This document shows, piece by piece, positions 11,362 to 23,171 of a stretch of DNA of 64,000 nucleotides. Position numbers and translations under genes: made by a program. The first letter of the stretch is position 1, and every line of letters starts with the position of its first letter. Source of the stretch: Diploscapter coronatus (lineage: Eukaryota; Nematoda; Chromadorea; Rhabditida; Rhabditidae); NCBI GenBank assembly GCA_964036155.1, contig OZ038422.1:61713201-61777200 (forward strand). The letters run 5' to 3'. The notes below the pieces were generated by a model, which was not told the origin of the DNA, did not search any database, and was given only the letters and a program-made list of their open reading frames with translations.

Positions 11362-13783
11362 TTAAATGTAAATAAATACGATGCTGGTTACCACAATTAC
11401 CAAACAAATATCCAAACTATAAAACTGAAAGAAGTTCAGTTTCTGTGTCGATTGCAGAGTGAAATATTTCAGGTCTGAGGTTGCTAATTTTAATGCATAT
11501 TGAAGGGCGGAAAATTCTCTTTCATCCGGTTTATCCAAGAGCATTTTCGACAGTTTCTGGGCGTTTTCATGGTACCTAAATCTATTTTCTCAGAATATAA
11601 GGGAGTAAAAACCTCTGATTATTAAGGACGTCGCTAATAGCCTCAAAGACAGCTTCAACGCTGAGATTAAGTTTATCCAAAGTTCTGGCAAAGCCGAATC
11701 TCAGGGCTCTATTGGCGTTGATTTTCTGATCCGCAAACAAAGGCATTAGAACCGCCGGAACTCCAGCCTTAATTAGCGTAATTAGGCTCGCTAATTATCT
11801 GCAATTAGTGTTAATTACCTGAGCCGCTTCCAAGAAAGAATTATATCCACCATGTGCTATCAGCAACTTAAGTGATGGCAGCTCTTAATTGGGAGTAAAT
11901 TAAAGTAATTCTGATTTAATAGAGGAATCAAGGTTAATTAGGGCAATAAAAAGCCTCAGCGAACAATTATCTGTCATTAATTAGTCAGGTATATGCTCAA
12001 GATTGATCATCATAGGCTTTTTACAATAATTTAAAACGAGGCAGTGACTAACACACTACCACTCGACCATAGCGACAGCCTCTGAAGCGGTGTAAAGGAG
12101 GCTAGGAAATTGAAGGAGGTGCAGGACATTTACGTATGAAAGATTAAATAACTTCAAAGCGAATGATCAAATTAGCATACTCATGATATCTTTCTGGGGC
12201 AGCCATTTCAATAAGTGGACATGGTTCAAGTTTTCTACTCCGGGAACCGATTTCTCCATTCTCCAAAGTATCGTATAGTCAGATAGTTTCGCAAAGGCAC
12301 CAACAAACGAGTCCTGAAAGTTCAAATTGGACAAAAATAATGTAAAAAGTCTCTAGTGAAGCCATAATTTAAACATTCACATACAATCATAATCTTGGGC
12401 ATGTTTGTGGTGTTCGACACTGTCCCTAAAGAGAACACGATGATCCCCTTTGAAGGCTTCTCGAGAATTTCCCTTAGTGGAGATTCAAAGACAACTTCTT
12501 TCGAAGCTAGAAATTTCAAATTTCTGAATAAAATTGAGTATTTTTAACCTTTCTTCTTCCCCAATTCGCCGGTAAATTGGATGTGTAAGGGTAAAGGTCT
12601 AGGAAAGTCCAGCATCCTTTCTCCGTTAATCAATAGAGCTGGTACGGATTTTGATAGCTCCCACAAATCTGGCTCGGTTTCTTTGATTATCGCTGAATTT
12701 CTGATTACATTTGAATTTATGGCAAGAGTTACATCGATAAAATCGATTTTCATCTTCCAGCAGGTTTTGTGGTAGATTGACAAAATCTAATAGACTTAGA
12801 TGCCACAGTAAGTTGAATAATCTGTCGGTAAAGGTCATGTGGAATCCGGCTAAAATTTATACTTTATTCTATTTTGTGGTTATTTTTACCGGAGGATAAT
12901 GGATGTGGTACTGAAGCTGGATGCGTCCGAAGTCCGAGTTGAACGGCGGAAAAATCGTAGATCGAAGTACCGTGGGTTATCCAGATTGTCTGAATTTAAA
13001 TTTTAAAAAGCTACCACAAAAGTTGTTCACAGAAATTTTTCAACAAAGATTTTCCCACGAAAATCTGTTCATACAAAGATTTATCATAAAATATGTTTTT
13101 ACAATATCTCTTTCACCGCAAATTTCTTAACAAAAATTGCCAAACTTTACCCGATTAACTCCGATTTTCTTTGCAATAGCCAATGGGCATAAATCATGAA
13201 AGTGCGCGATGGCAATGTCGAATTTCTCTGAGCGGAATTTTTCGAAGACCTAGAAATTCACCATAAGATTGTCAAAAATTTCTAAATTCCAACTTTTCCA
13301 TCGTGATTTAGCATCTGTTCACAAGCTTCGACCCGCATGTCCTTGAACTCTTGACCGGTCCACCACAAATCGTAGGCATCTCCAGCGGAGAACATCATCT
13401 CTTGGAACACCTGAATTCAAATTTATTTTAAATTACCAGGAATAATTTTGTGGGCGTAAAATACCTTCAACCCTTGAGTTTTGAGGGTATCCTTGAAATG
13501 AATTGGTATTCTGTACTCGTGAACACCTTCAGGTAGTTTATTGTTTCCTGTATCCAGCATAGCCATCTCCATTTGGGTCCACATTTCAACTTTGTGGCCC
13601 AGGGAGCTTAAATTAAAAATATTTAGCTACCTTTTTAAATAATTATTTATACCTAAGAGACTCAGCCAATCTATAATTAAATAAAACATGACTGTTGGTG
13701 AAGCCCGGAACGATTTGGAGAATCTTCAAACCGTGACAGAAAATGGGTAAAAGTAGAAGAAATACACCGATCAATAAGACCAT
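11362..13783 (-). CDS. UDP-glucuronosyltransferase (UGT)
   Basis: The N-terminus (MVLLIGVFLLLLPIFCHG) is a signal peptide, followed by LKILQIVPGFTNSHVLFNY, the usual start of the acceptor-binding domain. Further family features in order: ITHGTSIYDFSA, LLINGERMLDFPRPLP before the linker, GIIVFSLGTVSN, LKWLPQKD, and the donor-site signature IAHGGYNSFLEAAQAGVP with LFADQKINANRA. The C-terminus is a TM helix (ICLVIVVTSIVFIYI) with almost no tail, so the enzyme is ER-anchored and lumenal. About eleven exons join in phase. An apparent frame change near 12700 is explained by a 40-nt intron (12693-12732). The reaction is transfer of a sugar from a UDP donor to small lipophiles; the substrate is unknown. 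Confidence 0.88.
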
Positions 13784-16137
13784 CGCGAAATTTCAGACAG
13801 TCAGAGAATGAGTGAGAAATGTCATAAATCGCCACTGACTTGGGGTATCATTGTGGAATTTAATGGACTATTTATGGCATGATCATTTTCACACGAAATT
13901 TATGAAAATAATGAAAACGTTTTAATTAAAGTATAAGTAAACATAAAAATTGTACAATCATAGTTATGTATTTTCATTAGATATCATTATATATTTTAAA
14001 CTTTAAACGTAATATCATGATTACGTTATGATTCGTGTTTATGCATATCTTGTTTGCATTGTACAATAGTTTCAACGATTCCCATTCCTAGTTTCCATTT
14101 AACAGGCCTTATCTTGGTAAGACAACAATATTTAGTGATAGTCGGATAGTCGCTCGCTCTCTTTCTCAATTTAATATCTCTATCAAGTGCACATTTATAT
14201 CTTCCATTCCAGCTGAAATAGTAAAGTAGGTAAACATTGTATCATCGCGAAATCGATACTTTCCCATTTATATCGAAATAATTACTTTATGGAAGAGTGA
14301 AAATCGATATTTCTTATGAATAACCGTCCATACCTTTCACACACTTATCAATATATTAGTCATTTAACATAACTCTCACAAAGTATTCATATTTACATAT
14401 CTTAGTTTGTATATCAACATATTATATGATTTCCGAGTTTCAATAGTTATAATTTAAATATCCTTATCTATTTGATCATGAATGAATGTTGGATGAATAA
14501 TAACTCACTTAGGTGTATATACTTCATATGATTCATTCTTTCAGCATTTTACTATTTGCCTGCGGGTTCGATGTCTCTTCTCCCACGTATGAAATTTCTT
14601 TCGAAAAAAATTCCTTTCTACTATATCACTCATCGATTTTTATACATTAAATAAAAATAATACATTTTGTGATGCATAATTTTCGAGTTTTACTCTATGC
14701 TTCATCATATGCTGCTCAGAGTTTGGATACTTGCCAATCGATTTGTCTTCTGTAATATTGACATTGCCCTGAAGTCTTGACTGTTTTTGAGTCTGGTTCG
14801 ATTCTTTTTCCTGCTTCCTTTGTCGTCTCTAAAATTTCTATGCTATTTCGTCGTCTTGATTTTGCACATTCTTTCCCAACAAACATTCACCACACTCACA
14901 TGTGCCTTCGGCGAGGCACAATAGTTCGCTTTTTTCTCGTTTCCTGCCTCTATACGAACAAATTCAGGCTTTTCATGCATTTAATAATTTTTCAGTTTTT
15001 AAGTACTTTTAAATATATTTAATTTTGAATTTTCATGGAAAGTTTATAATTTAATGTATAAAATATATGCATATTATAAAGTTAGGAAATTTATATCTCA
15101 AACTGAAAATTAACAAAATTTCGATCTTTTCCATATATTTTTATCTTGAATATACTCTAAATTTTCCCACTGATAATTTATCAGAACCTTCCTTTTCATC
15201 CTCTCTACCCTCTATTTCAATCAAATCAGTACCCAAAAAAATTGTATGGTATCTTTTTCTCTCTCTCTCTCTCTCTCCTCCAACATTATTTTTCGCAAGA
15301 AGAGAATAGCCTTTAGTTTTAGGAAGAAAAAAACTTGTAGATTCTGAATACTTGAGCTGTTGCCCACATTTGTTATCAATAAGCAGACTCTTTAGTCACT
15401 CTATTAAGGAGCAATGCCTGCGGTAACGTATGATTGCGTTATATGCCCTTCTCACGAGAATTTCTCTTCCATCCTCCATATTCACATGCTCTCTAACCTT
15501 GCTATATAGTTGTTATAGCATAGAAAGAAGATACTATAGGATTTTTTCTGGGTACCAATTCGATTGAAAACGGGGTACTATACAAGTCGTGTCTGTCTAT
15601 TTATCATTTGTCTGCGTCTTTTCCGCCTCTCAAATTTGCATATTCTATCTCTGTTGTCCTTTTGTAACTCTAATTTCAGCGCGCTGTGCACCATCGCCAT
15701 GCTTGTCTCTATTGACAATATATATCTTTCGGCGCTCTTAAAATGGAATGCTATTTCTATTTTCCTCTTCTGAAATCGTACTATTTCTCTTCGTCGGCTT
15801 CTTTTCCTATCAATTTACCATACTATTTCTTCATTTCCTGATTCTTTTGCCTCATTTTCAATCTTCAGAGCCGCTCTTTCTCATCATACGAACGAACGCG
15901 CGCAATCAACTTTTTCTCTTTCTTCTTGTCTCTCAAACTTTAATACTATCCCAATTTTCTTCCAAACTGAACGAATACGCCTCAGGGTCATGCTCTTTCC
16001 TCTTAACTAATATTACGTAACTGATTTATTTTTATTTAAACTTATTTTAAAAATATATTTCAGGCAGGATATACAAAACTTGAAGCTGAAAGTTAGATTA
16101 TTTCATTTTTGAGTAATTTAACTTAACACTAATCAAA
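13784..16137. other. Intergenic region with pyrimidine-rich blocks
   Basis: No supportable coding exon was found. 13860-14720 is very AT-rich. From 14760 to 16010 the plus strand is pyrimidine-rich, with a CT dinucleotide run at about 15259-15280 and several short ORFs that are compositional by-products. It may include the promoters of the UGT (minus) and of the small membrane protein (plus). Confidence 0.45.
15259..15282. repeat. (CT)n microsatellite
   Basis: A run of about ten CT dinucleotides followed by CTCC lies in a pyrimidine-rich intergenic block. Confidence 0.9.
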
Positions 16138-18230
16138 ATGGGATACGATCACAACCATTATAATTACCAGGTATATTTTTAATTTAAACGTCGTATGATT
16201 TAAATACGTAAACAAATATGAATATATCTTAAATTTGTACTTGCTTTCATTTCTGGCTCTATTCCATAACCTAAACCTTCCCTTAACGCTTAAATGTTTA
16301 CACAGTAGTGCTGACTCGAGCTTCAAAGCCTTACCAGATCAAATTTTATGCTCATATTCGTAGCTTTAACCCACCAAAAATCGATTTTCCTTAAATATTC
16401 ATGGTTGACTAATTTAACTTTTTAACTCTTTCGTCTAAATATGGCTTATATTGATTTAGATGAGGTATGAAATACGATATACTTTATATTTTATAATGGG
16501 CTTAAACTTAATACCTTAATTTTCAGATTGCCGTGATATTCGCGATTTTGATCGGTGGCATTTTGCTATTAGCGATCTTCGTCGGTGGCATCTATTTTGC
16601 CTGCGTGAATAGTGTATGTCAACATTCAGCTTTCAAATAACAGTCTCGAAAACATCGTCTAAAAATACCGTAATACATGAAAACATTGAGAGAGGATTAA
16701 AATATTTAATTTATCCTAAACAAAATTTAGTTGACTCAAATTTTTACATAGGACATATTTTTCCCCCATATACTTCCATAATGATTTTATTTTTGACATC
16801 AAAAATCAATTTGCTTGCAAATCTCTTCAATTGTATAGATCTTCAAACCGAATGCTCTCCTGCCTTCTTCAGGGCAGCTTCTTTGCATCTTTGGCTGCGT
16901 CGCCTCAGGCTTTCTGCGTCCCTGCGCTCTCTCCATTTCATACTGTATTTCGCCAGCAACGTTCCCATGTTTGCGCACTTTTGGAAAGGTACTACCGCGC
17001 CTTGAGCGAAGGGAAGAAATTCATTCTTTCTCTCCCTCTGAATATTTCCTTCTTTCCCTTTCTGTCTTTCTCTCTCTCCATTTTTACCCTTCTCTACCTC
17101 TTTTCCTAACTCTCATGCTTTCCAAATCTTATGCAAATATCGCTTCTCTTGCCTCTTTGTAGAACGTCCTCCCTTCACCAAACGAAGCTTCAGCATTTTA
17201 GAAAAGGCAAATAATTGCAACACAAAAATCGATTTTAATCGGAATACCCAAATAAAAAGTTAAACACAAATAAATTTGAAACCGTCTAAATATAACCACA
17301 AAAATGATTCACATTATAGAAGAGTTAATCGTTACTAGTGTTACTGGAATGAAATTTATTTTAAAAAATATATGGTTGAAATCTAATTTCCAGATGCGAG
17401 ACGACGACAAGAAGCGGCTAAACTCAGGGCGAAATTCGACGTCAAATTGGCCCTCCTCCCAGGCCCCGCCCTATACCGCTCCATACAGGGAGAGACCTAC
17501 GTCGGCAACTCTATACAACCCTGCCGTACCCACTACGCAGCAGTCTTATGAGTATGCTAATTATCTTTAGTTTAGATATTTATCTTGTTATTAAAATATA
17601 TCTTTTTCTAAATTCAGCCGAAATTATTACCAACCCTCTCGAAGACCAGAGTAAGCGCTACAAAAATACGCTACTAAACGAATAATTTACATAACTTTGT
17701 GAAGTGTCGTAACATAGCTTTAAAAACGCTAAATTTTAATTGGCTACTAATTTTAAAGAGTTTAATTTTAGCTTCGAAACTCGAAGTCCGATGAATCAGC
17801 CGGTGATGACGTCGATGTACAATCAACCAGCGCAATATCCACCTAACCCCAATTATTCACAGGTTTGTGAAAAACTTGTATATTTTATCACAATAATTTG
17901 TAAATATCATGCTATTTTTTTTATAAAATAATTTATCTTGCACATTAAATAATGATATTTACATATTATTTTGATAACAAGTATACGCATGAGATCTTAG
18001 AAATAAAGTTACCTTTAAATTTATGATTTTAGGTTCCACTTGTTAATCCCACGAATGAGTCATACGCGCCTAGAGCTACGCAACTTCAGCCTGATGTTAT
18101 CTATACACAAGTACGAATTTAAATATTCTTAAATGAAAAATTTTATATTCAGGGCCCATCCGGGTACGTTCAGTCGACCCCCGTTGAGTACACGATTCAG
18201 CAACCACAATATCATCAGTCGTCAGTTTAA
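16138..18230 (+). CDS. Small single-pass membrane protein with Pro/Tyr-rich cytoplasmic tail
   Basis: Seven exons join in phase: 16138-16170, 16527-16613, 17394-17551, 17618-17650, 17772-17862, 18033-18110 and 18153-18230, giving 185 residues. A short N-terminus (MGYDHNHYNYQ) precedes one TM helix (IAVIFAILIGGILLLAIFV), then a basic stop-transfer (MRDDDKKR). The long tail is rich in Pro, Tyr, Gln and Asn. The tail contains QAPPYTAPY, close to PPxY-type WW-domain ligands, and several YxxP-like elements. It ends in QSSV, which fits a class I PDZ ligand. The layout resembles small adaptors such as Shisa or WBP1-like proteins, but no cysteine-rich ectodomain is present, so homology is not claimed. 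Intron 2 (16614-17393) is unusually long. Confidence 0.7.
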
Positions 18231-20152
18231 ATTGAGTTTAAAAGTATGACTGAGTTTTTGTTATTATTGGAAGTTTTTTTTTTTTTTATAAATTTTTATC
18301 TAGAATTCAACTTAAATATGGACAGATTTTAAATATTTTAATGATATAGCTATTTGGAAGCCTCATTTTCAAGGCCTCGGACTATGCAAAATAGGGTGAG
18401 AAATAATAGGGAGTGAATTTTTCCCACACCATTTAATATGGACTGAGGGTTTGTGATTTCCAAGTTCCCAATTATATATTTAAAATTTATCCATATTTTA
18501 AAGTTGATTTAAAACTGTCTGCGTTTCATTCACTTTCGCATGACCTCAGTCTCAGTGCCAATATTTTATCCGCTATTGTTCAGGGCGAGATTAGGCGATA
18601 GAATCGTCCTATCTGATTTTAAAAAAATTCGGTAGAAAATTTCCCGGATATATTGTTTGCTAAAATTTTTTCATCATTGCCCATATTTATGCTTGTCGGA
18701 GCTAGATATATTATCTAATGCTATTTCTTTTCTGTAAATTGCATAATTTTTCGTATATTTTTAAATGAATTTTCTGTGATGAAAATCCAGCTACTTATGA
18801 TTTAGTAGCGATGTCCAAGTCCAAAATATATCGCTTAGGCTGCCTCTGTATATGACGAAATTACAAATCATCTCGTTTTTAATTCACTTGTTTTCTTTTG
18901 TTCAATTGATGAACTAAATTATATGCTCATGTGTTATTTTGATCGGATCACTTATGAATAAAATTTGTAGATATATACTTATGGAAAAATCATCAACAGT
19001 ACACTAAATTTGATCAAATAATAAGTTTCAAAAATTTTAAAAAGTAATCATATATTGGCAATATCTCGACACAGCTAACTTCAGAATAATTTATTCTACT
19101 AGAAAAAAATCGTTTATTCCCTTGAATAGCAGATCTTTACGACAAAATCGTCTTTCTTATCCCATACATATCTAGAGACCGCAAGTAGTTTTCTATATTT
19201 TGTGTTGGTGGAATTCAAAGTATGTAAAAATGCTGGGATGCATTTAACGCACTCAAATCGAAAAGAAAATTTCAACTTTTACTTATTTAAAGCCCTAATT
19301 AAGTCAATAATTGCGTGCAAGTTTATGCGACCATCGGGAAGAAAGTTGAAAATTTTGCCTCCAAAAACAGTGGTTTTAGTGATTTTCTAGGTTCGGTCAA
19401 TTGGGAACATGTTTAGTCCGGGAATAGATCTACAAAACCCGTTTCGAAATTCCCCTAAAATTTAAGGCGGCTTTCCCCGAAAGATCAGGTCGATGATTTC
19501 GTTTACTAAATTTTGCTCGGATTTTTCACATTCAAATTAGGGTATTTGCATTCTCTACCCGTATCTGATCATACAGTGGGAGGCAAAAGTTTGAAAACGC
19601 TAGAATGTAATCAACATTATTCCTTATTAACACGCGATTTTATGGAAAAAAACAATCTAGTAACTACTTATGATCTTGTGGACAATTTTATGTACCATAT
19701 CAAGCAAAACTTTTCAGATTCGGACTCTGTGATTCTTTATCCATATTATTAGAAAATTTGAATGCCATGGCACTGCGCATGTTTCGAAAAGTTCAAGTTG
19801 TAGATACTTGTTTTTCGAAGTTTATCGACATTTTCATCAAATGGCGTCATGAAATCCGGTGTCACGCTTTATTTGGCACATTTATGATGACGATTGTGCC
19901 TATTGGAATCATAGGGACATGTATTGGGGGCGGCTTGTGCCTCGCTCAGAAATGCGCGCAGCCTCGTCATTAACCACACGCGGCATATGCAGGAGGCCTG
20001 ATATTGGATGCCATCTTACCGGATATGGGATTTTTTCACTGCCCATACTCTTTAGACCCCAGATTTATCCCCAAGTCTTTGGCCCATCTCCATTTTTGGT
20101 CGCATTATTATCCCATCACTTGAAGCAATCCCCCCGACAGAGTAAAGTGACT
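18231..20152. other. Intergenic region with a possible Tc1/mariner terminal-repeat remnant
   Basis: No gene could be supported. Short ORFs at 19202-19390, 19513-19752 and 19758-19973 lack splice context or homology. At 19571-19600 the plus strand reads TACAGTGGGAGGCAAAAGTT, the form of a Tc1/mariner-type inverted terminal repeat. No matching opposite end was found nearby, so this is at best a remnant. Confidence 0.35.
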
Positions 20153-20864
20153 ATGTCTGCATTTTATAAAACAATTCTGGCATCATTATTTGCGATCGTA
20201 GTTTTGTTCATCACTAGTTCAGGTAACTGATTTTCAATATATCTCGAAAAATTCACCCATATTGCCCGCTTTTTCAATATCTATCTACTCCAAAATGGGT
20301 CAATTTTCCAAAAAAAGTAATAAACGGCCTGGATATACCATCTAAGCAGCAGTATTTTAATCGTTTCTCTTCCAGAAGCCTCCTCCTCGGTAGTCCCTTG
20401 TATGTTCTGTGAAATGATCACCGAATCGATTGGAGAGCACTCCACACCAACGTCAGCGATTAGCCACATGTTCAAGTATGTTTTTGGATATATATTTTTT
20501 AATTTTTCTTACAATTTTGTACAGGAAAAAATATTTTAAAACTCGAGTTCTGTACTATTTTTTCTCGTGAAATTTACTACAAGAATTATTTTTCGCAAAT
20601 ATTAGCATCACAAAGTATATTAACTAGATATTCTTGATCAAATAAAGTATTGAAATTAAGAAAGTGCGATCGGATGGGCTTGATGGAGCCGGTGTGCATG
20701 CAGTTCGTCAACGAAAATCTCAAGGAAGTATTCAGACACATGCGAAATGGCGTAGAGCCGGATGCCATTTGTGCAGTACGCATTTTTTTCTACTTTAATG
20801 CGGAGATTTGTCATCAAATTATTGCTTTCAGATGATGCACCTTTGCGACGACACCAGGAAATAG
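20153..20864 (+). CDS. Secreted saposin-like (SapB) peptide
   Basis: Four exons (20153-20222, 20376-20475, 20661-20775, 20832-20864) encode 105 residues. A signal peptide (MSAFYKTILASLFAIVVLFI) is followed by one SapB domain with six cysteines in the canonical order: PCMFC, KKC, PVC, AIC and HLC. In this family the three disulfides pin a helical leaf that binds lipids. Nematode members include caenopores and other gut peptides that act on bacterial or dietary membranes. The domain ends almost at the stop codon, so this is a single-domain secreted form. The next gene downstream has an intestinal-type GATA cluster in front of it. Confidence 0.82.
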
Positions 20865-21136
20865 AGCCTTCTTCAATTTCATTTCAAATCCAAACTCGTT
20901 GCCTTGCCTCACATCAGAACGATCAAAATTTGACATAGCCATCAGTTCTGGGGATGAACTTTTGATCGCTGATTTAAAAAAAATGTTTGTATATTTTTAA
21001 TAAACTTTCCAACTTTGTTGCAATTCAAATATTTTGTGAATATGTGAAGTTCAGCTTCAGATTGTGGAATTGAGAAAATCCCTATTTGGAACAGCATGAC
21101 AATGCCTTTCTTTGAATGTGGTGATCTTGTGACAGG

Positions 21137-21256
21137 CTGATAAGGAGTGATAGGAGAGAAGGTGATAACGAGAGGATTAGAGACATCTTCTTATCAGTGC
21201 CTCGAGATGCCATCGGATTTGTTATCACTTGTCACTTTTTATCTGCAACGATAAGG
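21137..21256. promoter_or_regulatory. GATA-factor site cluster in front of the secreted Tyr/Cys-rich protein gene
   Basis: CTGATAAG occurs at 21137-21144, and its reverse complement CTTATCAG at 21190-21197. Further GATA cores are GTGATAGG near 21148, GTGATAAC near 21162, GTTATCAC at 21221-21228, TTTATCTG near 21237 and CGATAAGG at 21249-21256. Seven cores lie in 120 nt, 80-200 nt upstream of the start at 21339. In C. elegans, TGATAA sites bound by ELT-2 mark intestinal genes. Intestinal expression here is inferred. Confidence 0.5.
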
Positions 21257-21338
21257 ATATTTATTGCGCAATCGCTTTGACAATGGCATATTGATCTAGT
21301 CCCTTGTTTTCATAAGATCTCTCGTTTATTTTCAGAAA

Positions 21339-22709
21339 ATGTTATTTTTATGCTTCATTAGTCTATTCCAAACGATTTATGCTGTAATAGAAGTCCCAAC
21401 TGCTAAGAATCATGGTATTGATCGGAATGGGAATGCTAAAAAGCCAAAAATCGAGGGTTTGAAGCAATTGAGGGTAAGGCACAGCATTGAGTCGTAGTGA
21501 GATGAAAACTTGAAGACACATACCGGTGGAATCGTGACGGACGAGGTTGGAGCAATTAGTGATGATTACTCTAGTTTTGCGGATGAGCCGATCAAGAATA
21601 AAGCTGGTATATTTAAATATCTTTGTCATTAACTTACGACTATTTTAGTGAATAATGACTTAAAGTTGGTGACATACGCACCACATCCTATCATCTACGA
21701 AATTCCGAAATCGAAAATGGGGATTCCCGGGAAAAGTCTGGACCGATTTTATTTAAAACAATAAAAATCCATATCTCAGATTTCCCCGTAGCCACGTTAC
21801 CTCCCGTGCTAAAGCAGGAATTTTCACCGAACAAGCCCATACCCATTTCTCAACTTGTGATATTTAGATACTTTTTGTTATAAACTAAAGAGAAATGATT
21901 CCAGAACCTCCGTAGGGGCTACTACTGGTACCACTACCCATGGAGTCTTCTGCCTAGGCAGTACTTGCTGAGACCTGCCATGCAATACACATATCCTTTG
22001 AACATGCAAAACGTCGTTTATCGATATCCTGTTCTGCCTTGGAGAGGTAATTTTTGACTTTTTTCAAATATCGTAAATTTTAAGATCATTACAACATCTA
22101 CCGAACTCATCCGGGCATTGGGACGAATGGTTGTGGACCGAATGGCTGCGGTTACTCTCAAGGTATCATAATTTGATTTAATACTGTAAATATGCCAAAA
22201 ATTTTCAGGGTGCGGATCAAACTGTAATGGAGGATGCCAGGGCAATGGTATTGGTGCCATTTGGTAATTTACCAAAATCGCAACGTTGTGCCATTTTAGG
22301 GTGTTCCAATGATTACCACAACGAGGGTGGCACAGAGGAAGAGGACGATGACAAAATCTACGTCAAAGACAAGGACAAGGAGATCAATAAGCAAGATCCC
22401 CTTGAAGATATAGACCTTGAAGACTTGGAGAAATTAGACCAAGGTAAGCAATTCGAAGCAGAAACCACGCGACACATTGACATTTTTAAATGCGATGCGT
22501 CGCAGCTTGTTTCGCATCAATTTTCTCTTTTAGCTGATGAAGAAACCACGAGTTCACCGTTTTCTACTGATAAGACGTCGAGTGGTTCTGATTCTGATAA
22601 GGATTTACTGGAGCCTGATAGCAAATCCAAGCCCCTACAAGAAGAGCCAAATTTGGGTAATCTAGAGGAACTCGAACCGATATCTGAGAGTGATAACAAG
22701 AAAATCTAA
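21339..22709 (+). CDS. Novel secreted protein with Tyr/Pro-rich, Gly/Cys-rich and acidic regions
   Basis: The start is at 21339, 4 nt after an acceptor-like TTTTCAG that suggests direct trans-splicing. Exons in phase are 21339-21473, 21516-21606, 21649-21735, 21780-21856, 21905-22046, 22085-22162, 22209-22263 and 22300-22709. The last may contain a 90-nt in-frame intron (22443-22532). The order of regions is: signal peptide (MLFLCFISLFQTIYA), a Lys-rich linker, an acidic segment, a Tyr/Trp/Pro-rich stretch (RRGYYWYHYPWSLLP, YRYPVLPW), a Gly/Asn/Cys cluster (TNGCGPNGCGYSQ, GCGSNCNGGC), and a long acidic Ser-rich tail. No known domain is recognised. The composition suggests an extracellular matrix or gut-lumen protein. 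Confidence 0.65.
22264..22299 (+). other. 36-nt intron
   Basis: It runs GTAATT to ATTTTAG and keeps the flanking exons in phase (Trp codon split TG/G). It is the shortest intron inferred in the window. Confidence 0.6.
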
Positions 22710-23171
22710 AACGCTGATCTCAAAACTTCATTAGGAATTTAATTTGATTTGCTTACAATTATGAATGATTTAAGAATAAAGATCATAACTGGCACTATAT
22801 AACAACAAACAATTCGAATTTATGACCGAAAAGAATGAGAAGAACCTAATTTAGACACTAATTTAGCCCTGCTTTAAAATTGAGAATTTCAATTATAACT
22901 TTCAGGGTAAGATAAAAAAAAACTTAGTTAGGGTAAAAAGAAACACACTGAAATTTTCGAGGTAATACCCATATCGTACCATAGAGTACGTTTGTATACT
23001 CATATAGAAATCGTATCATTTGTTACATGAGATGTTAAAAGTTGAAAAGCATAAATCTTTGATATTTTTGATAAAAGAAGAGCTAAACACAGATCGTAAC
23101 GGTAGGGTTTGATAAAATTTGAAGTTTTAAAGAAAGCATAATTTAAAATTTATCATTCTATGTCAATTTTA
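22710..23171. other. Intergenic region between convergent genes
   Basis: This lies between the stop of the secreted Tyr/Cys-rich protein and the stop of LENG8 on the other strand. An AATAAA lies near 22775 for the upstream gene. Nothing else is seen. Confidence 0.5.

Noticed and set aside
12544..12860. Apparent frameshift in the UGT, suggesting a pseudogene
   Set aside because: A 40-nt intron at 12693-12732 with a GTAAC donor and TTCAG acceptor joins the two frames exactly, and all family motifs on both sides remain.
16616..17162. Several ORFs in intron 2 of the small membrane-protein gene
   Set aside because: They lie in a pyrimidine-rich intron between exons that join in phase and read as Ser/Leu/Phe-rich low complexity.
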